Positions 1 to 10,546 of a DNA stretch of 32,900 nucleotides are shown piece by piece; position 1 is the first letter of the stretch, and each line of letters starts with the position of its first letter. The notes beneath the pieces are model-generated. The model was not told the origin of the DNA, did no database searches, and was given only the letters and a program-made list of their open reading frames with translations. Made by a program: the position numbers and the translations under genes. The stretch is from Heterostelium multicystogenum (lineage: Eukaryota; Evosea; Eumycetozoa; Acytosteliales; Acytosteliaceae), in the NCBI GenBank assembly GCA_003667245.1, contig RCNN01000311.1:1-32900 (forward strand). The letters are read 5' to 3'.

Positions 1-341
1 TAGTAAAAGTTAGTTGCACAGACAGCGGTAGCAAACTTCATAAGAGATAGCACCAGCAAAGCAGCTAGTGAGCACATTATCTATCTATCTATCTATCTAC
101 AGTGACAGCAGAAAGATTGCATACCGGTTTCATCTAAAAATAAGCAGAAGAGAAAAACAAAGCACAAAATATAAATATATTTATATTATAATACAACCCC
201 TTTTGTTTTGTTTTTATTTTTTAAAACAAAAATAGTTGTTGCTAATTAAATTTAGATTTATCTAACTAACGGACGGCAGTAATAATCAATATAATTATTA
301 TATATATATTAGTTATATATATAGTTGTTAAGTAGTTATAT
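1..341. other. upstream/5' leader region of the LDB-like gene
   Basis: No coding signal is visible. It contains about five tandem TCTA units near 79-99, then strongly AT-rich DNA with T- and A-runs (about 170-330) typical of a dictyostelid promoter and 5' leader. The ATG at 342 (with a second in-frame ATG at 351) follows directly. No transcription start can be placed from sequence alone. Confidence 0.5.
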
Positions 342-692
342 ATGAAAACGATGAGCCACCATCTGCAGCAGCCCCAAACACAGCCTCCACCTCATATACA
401 TCAGGGTGTAGGCGGGCCACCTCAACACAGCAACAACAGCCACAGGACTAATCCAAATATACAGAACAATGGTGGGCTAGCTGGCCCTGCCAATTTCAAT
501 GCTGGACAACCACCTATGCATCATATTCACCCATTTTCATCACATATGCATATGCAATATCAGTATCAGCAACTACATCATCAACAACAACAGCACCCAA
601 TGCACAAGCTCAAGCACACGCACAGGCTGTTCAAATTCACCATCAGCAACAACAACAACAATGCACATGCACAAGCACATGCACAACAGCAA

Positions 693-757
<65 letters not shown>

Positions 758-3636
758 ACAGCAGCAACAAACAGCAGCAAGCAACAACAGCAACAACAAC
801 AGCAACAACAACAGCAACAACAACAGCAACAACAGCAGCAACAAACAGCAACAACAGCAGCAACAACAACAACAGCAGCAACAACAGCAACAACAGCAAC
901 AAACAGCAACAGGCCCAAGCCCAAGCTCAAGCGCATGCACATGCACAGGCACAACAATCACATGCACAAGCACAGCAGCAAGTGCATGCACACAGCACAA
1001 GCACAACATCATCAACAAGTTCAATCACAGGCACAACAAGCACATATACAACAACAACAAGCTCAAGCTCAAGCTCAAGCTCAAGCAGCACAACAAAATC
1101 AGCAACAATCACAATCACAACAACACAGCAGCAGCAACATCAATCTCAAACAAGCCAAACTCAAGCCTCACAACAACAACAATCAACGACTCCAGCAGGC
1201 TCTCCTATGCCCCAAACACATACAATGGATGAGATTGTAGCAAAGCTTGCAGAGTTTGCAAAGTTTCATTTAAAACGCCCCAAGCGATAATTCGTTATCT
1301 TTTTGGGAGAATTTTGTAGATATATTCTTTATGCGTGGTGGTTATTTCAGACATACGCTGAATCCCAACCCATTTCATCAAACTTCAGTAATACCACTTA
1401 CACAGCCACCCTACAACAACAAGAAAGGAAGTCGGACTTATGGTAAATATCTCTGAGGAAGTCCAATAATATTTAATATAATTATTAACACCTTTTATTC
1501 ACCACAGAGATACCATATACATTAATTCCTAAATATTTTCAAGGTAGCATATGACTCTGGTGTAAAATCATTTTCATTTACATTCGAAGATTCACAGTTA
1601 GAGTTTATTCAGAATGGCCTGATAAAATCTCCAGTCAAAGAGGATGCGTGTTTTAATCATATTCGAAAATGCACAAGTACACATTGATGGCACACTCTCT
1701 GTCTACTTCACACCAGATCTCAAAATCATATCATTCCACTTTGAGTCCCTTGGATTTCAAGAGCTTATCCCTAAACCACTGCTTGATAGATTCTTTTTGG
1801 AATATAGCAAGCAGCCACAAAATAGTCCACAACAATCACACAATGCTTTGAAATCCCTTGAGAAACATTTAACATCACCCAGTAAATTCTATGGGAATCC
1901 CGCCACTCATCATGACTTTACTATGAGATTACAGACGTCGTCAACCAGATCTGTACAAAATATAAAAGTTTAAAGTCTCCTAAAGGTACGTTTCATATAT
2001 CTTCAAGCTGTGAACTTATACTAACTATACTTTAACCTATAGAATATATCGAACAATCACCACAGCCACAATCACAACAGACACAATCACAAACACAACA
2101 CAACCCCAACCACAAGGCACAAGCACCACAGTCACAGCAACAACAACCTCAACAAATACCAAACAAAAAATAATAAGCAATCTTTTACAGCCCCAACTTT
2201 GACGAGTCAAAAATCATTCCAAGAATCAAGTAATAGCAAATCAAATGGAGCCAACATAAATACTGAAACAAATAATAACAGTACGACAAATAAATCTGGC
2301 TCTAGCAGTAGCAGTAGTGCAGCTACTGTAAAGACAGAGAAGGTATATAAGTTCCAATCTGCATCACTAATGAAAAGATCTAAAGGAACAACAACCTATA
2401 GCCGGAAAGAAGAAGGACAGTATATAATAAGGAGTTCGATAATGATAAGCATATGCAAAAATCACAAAAGACAAATGAACACAGTGATAAAAGTACAGAG
2501 AACGGAAAGGAGTCGGTTGAAGGGGGTTATACTTCTCCCTCAGTTGCAGTGGAAGGTAGAGCCAAAGCCAAAAGGAGAAAAACATCATTCAGCTTCATCA
2601 CTTTCAAGCAGCTCGCCTGGAACACCAGCGACACCAGTTTCTACACCACCCATCACCTCTAACACCAACACTCCCAACACATCAAACTCACCACTTGCAG
2701 CCAGCACAGGTAATCCTTCAACTTTAAACAATCAGGCTCAATTCCCCAGCCTCCATTGTCTTCATCTATGGCAAATGTTGTCCCACCTAACCAACACCAG
2801 CATTATCAACTTTCAAATAGTGCACCTGCTATACCAAATGGTTCATATCAAAATCACCCTGGACGTCCTCCCACAGGATCGATGCCATCACCAGTACAAT
2901 CACCGAATCCCATGTATCAAAACTTCGTACCCCAACCAGCTGTTGGAAATGTATTCCAACCACAACCGCCTAATCAAACACAGATGCCTCATCAATTTAT
3001 GATGCCAGCTCCATACCACTACAACTCCCAGTTTCCACCACAAACCAATCCCCGTGCGCAAAATGGACAACCACCTTCTCCGTCACAAATGCAATATTCT
3101 TCACAACCACCATCAGCTCAATTCGCAAACCAACAACCTTTTCATATGATGTATAATTACCACACACAACCACCAGTTTCACCGGCGGCATTTAATCAGC
3201 CACCTTCACCAACCAATCTAGCAAATCCAACAAATACAAACAAAACTAATAATGCATCACCAACACACCCAATTTGCTCAGCCCACTCCACCCACTCCTT
3301 CCAAGTCGAAATCATCAAAATCTAACAATAGTGGTAATAATAGTAATAGTAATAATAACAATAGTCAACCACCGTCATCACAATTTAATCCCAATGGAAA
3401 TCCTTCTACTCAACCACCTTCAACACCACCAACTCAAATTATCAATTCAAATTCTGTTCAGACACAACACCCGGAGGAGCAACAGCATTTATCAGTTTCA
3501 CAACCACCACAACCACATCAGACACAACAAAAGCCTGACGAACTGTACAACCCAATTCCAGAAATGGAAGAAAGTCCTTTTGGTGAATATCTTCAAACAA
3601 AGTGGCATTGAATTATTTGATGCTGAATCATTATAA
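342..3636 (+). CDS. LIM-domain-binding (LDB/CLIM/SEUSS-like) transcriptional co-regulator, Gln-rich
   Basis: LDB/SEUSS proteins are nuclear adaptors that bridge LIM or other transcription factors. The N-terminus (342-1230) is rich in His, Pro and Gln. The LIM_bind core runs from about 1205 to 1985: the segments FWENFVDIFFMRGGYFRHTL, YTLIPKYFQ, YFTPDLKIISFHFESLGFQE and MGIPPLI follow the family order (W..FV..FF, IP+YF, F..L.I..WHF...+E.IP+). A basic stretch RAKAKRRK (about 2555-2580) resembles the nuclear localisation signal found after the LDB core. The C-terminus is Pro/Ser/Asn/Gln-rich. Likely introns: 1443-1507, 1986-2042 and 2343-2401, each GT..AG and phase-compatible. The frame is interrupted about ten times, for example at AAAA 1272-1275, GG 1543-1544, TTTT 1651-1654 and A6 near 2165, nearly always by one extra base. 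The last shift decides whether the stop is near 3611 or at 3636; 3636 is preferred. Family call is firm; exact protein is not. Confidence 0.8.
663..1135 (+). repeat. CAG/CAA (and CAA/AAC) coding microsatellite
   Basis: A nearly pure mixture of CAA and CAG triplets fills about 680-905, continuing as Ala/Gln-rich GCA-CAA repeats to about 1135. It lies inside the N-terminal coding part of the LDB-like gene. Depending on frame it reads as poly-Gln, Asn/Ser or Thr/Ala, and the Gln-rich reading moves between all three plus-strand frames along the tract. The opposite strand is also open as poly-Leu or poly-Cys; those readings are artefacts of the repeat. Confidence 0.9.
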
Positions 3637-3701
3637 AAAATATTATTAAAAATAAATAATATTATTATTATTTAAAGATCAATTGATTAAGCATTTATAG
3701 T

Positions 3702-5414
3702 TTACTGGTGGCGCAATACAAAATGGTAATTTATTAAAAGCTCCTCTGATCCTGTCAATTCCTTGATCAGTCTTACAAATTTTGAGCAGTCGTTTGTGTA
3801 AGGCAGACACAATTTCTTTTCAAGAGCTTCATCCAACCATTCTATATCTCCAGTTTCCAAAAACAAAATTGGGTCAACCAGTCGATTGTACTGTTGGACT
3901 GCAATTTCAAAGTCAGATTTCTGTCGGTTCATTATAAGCTGTACCATTGTCTGATCTCTATCGAAATAGCTGTGGAAGCCAGCTTCATAAATCCTGGAAA
4001 AAGTTTTGAATTGCCCATTTAAAATTAAAGGGGAAGAGTTGTCTATTGGACATTTCATAATAAGTAAGGAAAAGTTCGACATTGGTAGTGTTTTTGAAGA
4101 ATTTGTAAAAATGGAAAATGTGTTTGTTGATGTACATAGGCGAAAGATTCATGGTCTTCACGTTTGACAAGTTCATGGCAAACATTAGGATCGACTTGAA
4201 CTTTTCCTTTGTTAAAGAGAAATTGGAGGATATCAAGGGTATCTGTTGGAGTCACTGATTTAAGTATAAAAGGATAAGGTCGGTATTTCTGGTATTTCAG
4301 AACCATTTCCAAATTGCCATATTTAACCAAGTTATTGAATAGGTGGGCACCATCACCAATAACTAGAAGTTTCGTGTCTATGATGTACTCCAGTAGTAAA
4401 CAATTTTGGAATTTAATTAACTCTACAATGACTTCTTTAATGTTCGGTGACTCTGTATAGTATGCAATCAGTGAAAAATGGTAGTAGGGAAGCTGGTCAG
4501 TTTTCAGCTTAAATGGATTCACCTCTCTGTGGGCAAGAATGCATTCAATATCTGGATGAAATGTGTATCCATTCTCCGATATTGAGAAAAGGTATCTCAA
4601 TATATCTATATGGTTCCAGGTCACTTTGGTATAGTCACACTTTGCTAACTGGTTAATATATTTCTGTATGTACTTGAGCTTGACCTCACCAGCAATCTTT
4701 TCCTTGATAAATTCAACGTCTGTGAAGTACTTCAATAAATCATATTTATTATAGGATGGCAGGTGTCGGAATTGTTGATGAATGATGTTGAACAGCTTGC
4801 TATTTCCAGTCTTGATGGTTTCCTCCAACAATAGATCCAGGTGTCGAACAGTCGGACCATATCTCTCAATGATAAATTCTACCATTTCCACATTGTCCTT
4901 TGCAACGCAGATCATCAGAAGTTTGGATAGGACTCCCTCGTTTTTCAACAAATATCTAACATTTCTGACACAAACTCGCTTCAACAGTGGTAAATTGTTG
5001 AATTTGACGCATTCTTCCAAAAGTGTTGATATATCTAGTACATCTGGATAAAGATCAATGACCATATCCAGTATTTGCTCATCTTTGACTTTCTGTGCCA
5101 ATAGTCTAAGGGAATTTCTTTCTTCTTTCCAGTCCAAGAGATATATTGAATCGGAAGTGTACTTATACAATCTAAGTTTTTTCTCTAAACAACTCCAAAT
5201 AGTTATTTCGGAGTATTCTTTCTACTGATTGAACTTGATCAAACTTGAAGCAATTGAAATGAAAGGCACAGTCGATTGAGGTATATTTAATATTGACTTG
5301 CTTTATCTTATAATAAATCTTTTTAACCAGCAATTTATTTTTAATAATCTGTATAAATAAAGTATATAAGGTGGTAGAATTGGAGGTATAATGATTGATT
5401 GTTTGATTATCCAT
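3702..5414 (-). CDS. dictyostelid ankyrin-family protein, divergent
   Basis: A protein of roughly 565 residues if three frame changes are bridged. It starts at ATG 5414 (MDNQTINHYTSN...), with a start region laid out like those of the ankyrin proteins at 5916-7166 and 17250-19266 (short hydrophilic start, then FIQIIKNKLLVKKIYY). The middle has alpha-helical repeats of the form L..LLEECVK.NNLPLLKRV and VEMVEFIIERYG that resemble degenerate ankyrin units; the NRTEGCT signature is absent. Frame changes fall on runs of one base: A6 (plus-strand T's 5177-5182), A5 (4091-4095) and T5 (3998-4002), each repaired by removing one base. Stop TAA at 3702-3704. It is convergent with the LDB-like gene (66 bases between stops). 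Function unknown; ankyrin-type proteins usually act as protein-binding scaffolds. Family membership is inferred from pattern, not from a search. Confidence 0.7.
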
Positions 5415-5847
5415 TTGGTTTAAGTAAGATTGATAGATAAAATATATATATATATATTTATAAGTAAATTGAGGTACTCTGATCAAAAAATATAAATCTA
5501 TTTTTAATGAAATGAAATGCAAGTTTAGTTTAATTAAAAATATTGGGGTTCATTTATTTTACAACGGTCCAAATGATCAATATAATCAGACCTGGTTATA
5601 ATTGGGGGGTATATTTGCACGATTTTTTGAAAATTAAGGTTTTCATTATAACCCTTATTTTTACACACTTATGCCAAATACACTTTGCATATTTATGTCC
5701 AAGCTATTGAGAGTTCGTTGTGACTCTCACCAATATCTGTTAAATGTTATCCAAGAGGATTTTAAATTAATTTATCTCTGCAGTTCGAACCACCATTACA
5801 TGTAATCGCGTCTTGTTCAACTGATTCCATGCCAGTCATACTGTCAA
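5415..5847. other. intergenic DNA
   Basis: AT-rich spacer between two minus-strand ankyrin genes. It contains a short TA run (about 5441-5456) that lies just upstream of the 3702-5414 gene and so may belong to its promoter. I see no reading frame with coding character and no RNA gene. Confidence 0.5.
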
Positions 5848-5920
5848 ACTAAAATAAACAACGCTATGGAAGTCGTCTAAAGTTAGAGGAGACCACTTCC
5901 ATTGTTTTGTTTATTTTAGT
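5848..5920. repeat. imperfect inverted repeat (possible 3'-UTR hairpin) at the end of the 5916-7166 gene
   Basis: Arms 5848-5873 and 5895-5920 are reverse complements at 22 of 26 positions: 14 matching bases (ACTAAAATAAACAA on the left arm), four mismatches, then ATGGAAGT/ACTTCCAT. A further GTCT/AGAC pairing lies inside, so the loop is short. The right arm covers the TAA stop (5916-5918) of the minus-strand ankyrin gene, so the transcript could fold into a stem starting at its stop codon. It could alternatively be the footprint of a small inverted-repeat element. Confidence 0.7.
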
Positions 5921-7166
5921 CGTAGATTTCAGCTGGTATTTCTATTTCATTCTCTTGGCAATAATCCTCGAGAAATTTAAATACTTCGGTGTGTTGGTTA
6001 TTCTTGGCCTCTTGGAGGGCTTCAAAGGTAAAGCCTTCAGTCCGATTAGCAAGGAGGAATTTGATGACATCTAGATGACCTTCATAGGCGGCATCATCAA
6101 TAGCTGCCGTGGTGCATCCTTCAGTACGATTCTCGTGAAGCCACTTGATTACATCAAGGTGGCCGTAGTATGCTGCATCGTCAATAGCCAATGTTGTGCA
6201 GCCTTCAGTGCGGTTCTCATGGAGCCACTTGATAATGTCGAGGTGACCCGAGAATGCTGCATTGTCCATGGCAGAGACAGTGCATCCTTCGGTACGATTC
6301 TCATGCAGCCACACCAAAATGTCCTTATTGCCTAAGAAAGCAGCTTGATCCATTGCAAGAACCGAACATTGTCCGATGCCATTGTAGTGAAGCCACTTCA
6401 ATACTTCCAGATTATTGGTCTCTGCTGCAATATTAAGAAGCATTAGAGATTCATTTTCAAATACTGTTTGATCTTTGTTGACTTGTTTCAAGTATTCCAA
6501 AACTCTGATGTGACCCTCGCGTACTGCCGATATATACATTGTGCTCGAGTTCCTATTACCATACCCATTCTTGTCCAACCATTCAATCATGTCTATTCTA
6601 TCTACTTTTGCTGCAATGTCAAAGGCTGTTACTGTTTGGCCAAATCTACTCAGTCTTTTAGTCTTTGGTGCCAGATATTGAAGCACCTCCATGTTGTGTG
6701 AGCTCGGTGAATATGTAAGTGCAGTTTCATAGTCCCATATAAGCATATATTCATCTTCAGGGTAGCAACTCTCAAGATACTTGATAATGTCCATATTCCC
6801 AACACATACAGCATGGTAAAGCATATCAAAAGATTGCTTGGTTTTCAACATTATGCTTTTATCGATCTGCAACTCATCAATGACATACTTGATGATATCT
6901 AATCGATTGATATAAATAGCAGAGCTAATGATCCTTGTGTATATTTGCTTGCTGAGTGATTCACTTCCAATGCTCGATATGTAATGCTTCAGTAGATCAA
7001 GATATCCATTTCCAGCCAATACAGCAGGTTCCGTCAGGAGTTGACACCACTTGTATTTCCTAGTTGAATTATATTTGAATGTTGTCCTATAGTTATAAAC
7101 TTCATTAAAGATTAACCTATTTAATACAGTATTTTTGAGTACACTGTTAAAAAGTTGTTTATTCAT
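5916..7166 (-). CDS. ankyrin-repeat protein with NRTEGCT signature
   Basis: A single uninterrupted frame of 416 residues. The N-terminus (MNKQLFNSVLKN..) resembles that of the ankyrin gene at 17250. From about residue 90 onward it consists of roughly 33-residue helical repeats. The last five units are strikingly alike, with WLHENRTEGCT followed by a variable pair and then AIDDAAYxGHLDVIKW, and a final LLANRTEGFT before the C-terminal FEALQEAKNN cap. The plus strand shows the same units as near-identical blocks of about 100 bases between 6050 and 6350, indicating recent unit duplication or gene conversion. No signal peptide or membrane segment. Probably an intracellular binding protein; partner unknown. 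Unlike its neighbours it has no frame break. Confidence 0.85.
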   Translation of the reverse strand: MNKQLFNSVLKNTVLNRLIFNEVYNYRTTFKYNSTRKYKWCQLLTEPAVLAGNGYLDLLKHYISSIGSESLSKQIYTRIISSAIYINRLDIIKYVIDELQIDKSIMLKTKQSFDMLYHAVCVGNMDIIKYLESCYPEDEYMLIWDYETALTYSPSSHNMEVLQYLAPKTKRLSRFGQTVTAFDIAAKVDRIDMIEWLDKNGYGNRNSSTMYISAVREGHIRVLEYLKQVNKDQTVFENESLMLLNIAAETNNLEVLKWLHYNGIGQCSVLAMDQAAFLGNKDILVWLHENRTEGCTVSAMDNAAFSGHLDIIKWLHENRTEGCTTLAIDDAAYYGHLDVIKWLHENRTEGCTTAAIDDAAYEGHLDVIKFLLANRTEGFTFEALQEAKNNQHTEVFKFLEDYCQENEIEIPAEIYD

Positions 7167-7437
7167 CTTCAGATGGAGATGAATCTATTTTCCTGTTATG
7201 TTTTTTTGATCAAAATATGAAAAAACGACTTCAAACTGATTGTGCTCTTTGCATAGAATTTTTTGCGGAACAATATTTGCATCTGAATTAGTAGTTGTTG
7301 GATTACTGTAGAATGAAAAACAAAGGAAAATGATTCTTTGGTTTGTTTCTTTCTTAAAGTTAATTTGGGGAAGTTGGTTTATTTTGAAAAGTAGTAATGA
7401 TTTGTCTACTTGTGCATTGGGTAGTATTAATGGAGTT
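7167..7437. other. intergenic DNA between ankyrin gene and typA
   Basis: T-rich spacer upstream of the ankyrin gene and downstream of the typA stop. A minus-strand open stretch runs from 7185 into the typA 3' end, but its composition is not protein-like and it overlaps a firmly assigned gene in another frame, so it is not called. Confidence 0.5.
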
Positions 7438-9524
7438 TTACATTTGTTTCTTGTCTCTGGTTGCCTTTTGACGTTTTCCAATATCCAATTCTCTCTTTCT
7501 CAAACGAATGCTCTTTGGTGTAATTTCGATGAGCTCGTCATCCTTGACGCAAGCAATAGCTTCTTCGAGCTTCAAAACTTTTGGTGGGGACAAACGGATA
7601 CCTTCTTCCTTTACGGTGGTACGCATGTTTGTAAGATGCTTGGTCTTGACTGGATTGACGTCAAGATCGTTGAGTTTGCTGTTTTCACCGATGATCATAC
7701 CGGCGTAAACTGGGACGGCTGGTCCTACAAAGAGTATACCACGGTCCTCGAGACCTGACAAGGCAAAGGCTGAGGTAACTCCCTCGGACATTGAGATGAG
7801 TGCTCCCTTTTCCATGTTGGCCATTGGACCCTTGTGTGGGACGTATGAGTGGAACAAATGGTTGAATACACCAGTACCCTTGGTGTCATTGATCAACTCT
7901 GAACGAAGACCAATCAAACCTCTCGATGGCACCAAGAAGCAGAGTCTAGCCTTACCCATAGATTGCTTCATTTCGATCAAATCTCCCTTACGCTTGGAGA
8001 GCTTCTCAATGACGACACCAGAGTATTCAGCATCGACATCGATAATTACTTCTTCTTGTGGCTCCATTGTTTGTCCAGTTTCTGGATCCTTCTTGAAGAC
8101 GACACGTGGCTGTGAAACGGCAATTTCGAAACCTTCACGACGCATATTCTCAAGAAGAATACCAAGTTGCAACTCACCACGACCCTTAACTTCGAAGGCA
8201 CCTTCACCTTGGAATTGGACTTGCATTGATACGTTGCTCTCTAATTCCTTCATCAAACGTTGCTTAATCTTGAGAGAGGTGAGTTGGGTACCCTCCTTTC
8301 CTGCGAATGGACTGTTGTTGACTTCGAAAAACATTGAAAGTACTGGTGGATCGATTGGTTGTGCGTAGATTGGTTCGGTAACGGTTGGATCACCGATAGT
8401 GTTGGTGACGGTAGCAGTTGGGAAACCGGCAATACCAATAATATCACCAGCTTCACCTTCTTCGAGGACCAAACGCTCAACACCACGTCTGGCGAAAATC
8501 TTTGTGACCTTTCCTTCTTCGATAACATGTCCAGTGTTTTGACATGACTCTGAGTGGAGTACCAACCTTAACTTTACCGCTGTATACCTTACCGGTGACA
8601 ATTCTACCAACGAATGGATCTGATTCCAAATTAGTTACCAACATTGAGAATGGCTTGTCAACCTCAACCTTTGGATGCTTGACGTAGTCGACGATTGTGT
8701 CCAAGAGTGGGAGAATACCCTTTTGATCGTCGTTTCTGTTCTTGACTGCCCAACCTTGACGAGCAGAGGCATAGAGAGTTGGATAGTTGAGTTGGTCGTC
8801 GTTGGCACCAAGAGTGGCAAAGAGATCGAAAATCTCACTCTCGACTTCGTCGACACGGATGGTGGAACGATCCATCTTGTTGATAACAACGATTGGACGC
8901 AAACCGGCTTGGAGGGCCTTGGACAATACGAATTTAGTTTGTGCCATTGGACCCTCAGTAGCATCGACAAGAAGTACGACACCGTCGACCATAGACAAGA
9001 CACGCTCTACTTCACCACCGAAATCACCGTGACCTGGTGTATCGACGATGTTCAACTTGTGGTTGTTATATGAAAGACTGGTGCACTTGGCCATAATGGT
9101 AATACCACGCTCCTTTTCGAGAGCATTGCTGTCCATGACACGCTCGGTTTGGGAATCCTTCAAGGTTCCCGATTGACGGAGAAGCTGGTCGACCAATGAA
9201 GTTTTACCGTGATCGACATGTGCAATGATGGCAACATTTCTGATCTTCTCGATGGAGCTGTAAGATCTCTGTTGTTGTCCAAAGTATAAACTCATAGTCT
9301 CCTCAGTGGATCTTCCAAACAAGCTAGTTGAGTTCATTCTACGACAGTTCAATCTGACACGAATTGTTGTTGAGTTGTTGGCTGCTGATCTTAGCTTGTC
9401 CATTGATATTGTTGGAGAGTACCGATGAAAATGATCTGGCACCATTGAAAACAACTGGGTTGGAAGTGGCGGAGCTGGTGTAACCAACACACTTCTTTGA
9501 CAATGATCTAACGAGGTTATTCAT
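7438..9524 (-). CDS. typA: TypA/BipA-family translational GTPase, mitochondrial-type leader
   Basis: TypA/BipA is an EF-G-like GTPase that binds ribosomes and supports ribosome assembly or stress translation; eukaryotic copies are usually organellar. All G motifs are visible: AHVDHGKT (G1), RGITI (G2), DTPGHGDFGGE (G3), INKMDR (G4) and ASARQG (G5). The EF-G-like C-terminal part has GRGELQLGILLENMRREGFE, SRGLIGLRSE and the TypA-specific end TNMRTTVKEEGIRL...ELIEITPKSIRLRKR. Length (about 690 residues) exceeds bacterial TypA by about 80 residues at the N-terminus: from ATG 9524 the leader MNNLVRSLSKKCVGY and following Arg/Ser-rich, acid-poor stretch look like a mitochondrial targeting peptide. 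Two frame changes are needed: near 9385-9410, joining leader to body, and at A4 (plus-strand T's 8537-8540) in the domain II region. No introns seen. Confidence 0.9.
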
Positions 9525-9794
9525 ATTTCGCTTCAACAACTTTATATAAATATATCTTGAAATATAAATATATAAGTATATGATTGGGGGTGTGTGTGTG
9601 TGTGTGAAGGCTGTAGTGAGTTATAACTTTCGTTACTTTGATCACCACAATGACATAATGTTCGTCGGTAACTGCAAAAAAACAAAAAAAAATATGTGAA
9701 AAAAACGACAAAATAATATTTTAAAAATCATTTTTTATTGAAGCGAAATTTGATTTGTTTGATTAAAATTAGATCAAATTGAATATTGCTTGTT
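9525..9794. other. intergenic DNA with (TG)n run
   Basis: Spacer between typA and the GST gene, upstream of typA on the minus strand and therefore likely its promoter. A (TG)8 dinucleotide run sits at 9591-9606, followed by A- and T-runs near 9676-9735. No coding signal. Confidence 0.6.
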
Positions 9795-10546
9795 TTAGTT
9801 GCCATTTTGTGCACGTTGTTGGAGATAGTTGTTGATTACTGGGATCGACTCGAAACTATTCTTGGCAAGATTAAGGGCTGGATATTGGTTGACTTGATTA
9901 CCAAATCCTTTGAAAAGAAGGAAGTCGACGACGTAAAATACATTTACATCAGCCCATGTAAGCTTGTTACCAACAATGTATTTTCCTTCGTTGATGGAGT
10001 TTCTATTTTCAATCAAAAGTCTTTCCCATGCATTCAACAATCTTGGCAAAGTCTCATTTTTAAATCTGTCCTTCTTGGCATCGGTGTCTGAGTGGAAGAT
10101 TGGCAAGACAAAGTCAATTGCAGCCTGAGACACTGACAATATCTTGGCTCTTTCAATTGGAGTGTCACCAGCCAATCCATACTTTCCGGCTAGATAGCTC
10201 TCAATGGCCAAAGACTGTGCCAATTGGATATCTTCATCCTCATAATATGGTAAAGTACCATAGGTAGTCTTGGCTCTAATCTCTGGAGTCAAGGCACTAT
10301 TATAACGTACTAAAAAATTTCCAATATTTTAGTATACCATATATAAATACTCTTGAAATTCTAAAGACTTCATACCATCATTAAACTTGACACCAGCAAG
10401 AGTCAACAAAAGACGAGTACCTTCACCTCTACCTCTTGAATTAAACTAAAAGTGATATTACTATAAATCAGTTTCAACAGCAAATAACATATTTCTTGTT
10501 GATAATAACTTACATAGTATAAAGTTGGAATCTTGGCAGCTTGCAT
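9795..10546 (-). CDS. glutathione S-transferase, sigma/prostaglandin-D-synthase-like
   Basis: Cytosolic GSTs conjugate glutathione to electrophiles. Three exons: 10514-10546, 10376-10445 and 9795-10309, with introns 10446-10513 (GTAAGT..TTTTAG) and 10310-10375 (GTATGA..TTTTAG). They join to an uninterrupted 205-residue protein, the normal size for sigma/alpha-type GSTs. The start MQAAKIPTLYYFNSRGRGEG matches the TYFN.RGR.E block of sigma GSTs, so the second Tyr (residue 11) is the likely catalytic Tyr. The G-site segment YGTLPYYEDEDIQLAQSLAI contains the LP cis-proline and QS glutathione-binding pair. The C-terminal helical domain includes the GKYIVGNKLTWADV motif (N-capping box). Shares strand with typA. 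Substrate cannot be predicted. Exon 1 is only 33 bases. Confidence 0.92.

Noticed and set aside
573..1118. Long minus-strand frames reading poly-Leu, poly-Cys or poly-Val
   Set aside because: They are the antisense of the CAA/CAG repeat, have no other sequence content and overlap the LDB-like gene.
1260..1300. Programmed +1 frameshift in the LDB-like gene
   Set aside because: Similar one-base changes occur in homopolymers of many unrelated genes here, so a shared technical cause is simpler than programmed shifting in each.
5775..5800. GTTCGAAC resembling a tRNA T-loop
   Set aside because: The flanking bases do not form a T-stem on either strand, and no anticodon arm or acceptor stem is found around it.
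6075..6701. Plus-strand frames opposite the ankyrin gene
   Set aside because: Antisense shadows of the ankyrin repeats; they carry no independent motif.
7185..7481. Minus-strand frame of 98 codons between the ankyrin gene and typA
   Set aside because: It overlaps the conserved typA 3' end in another frame and has no protein-like pattern.
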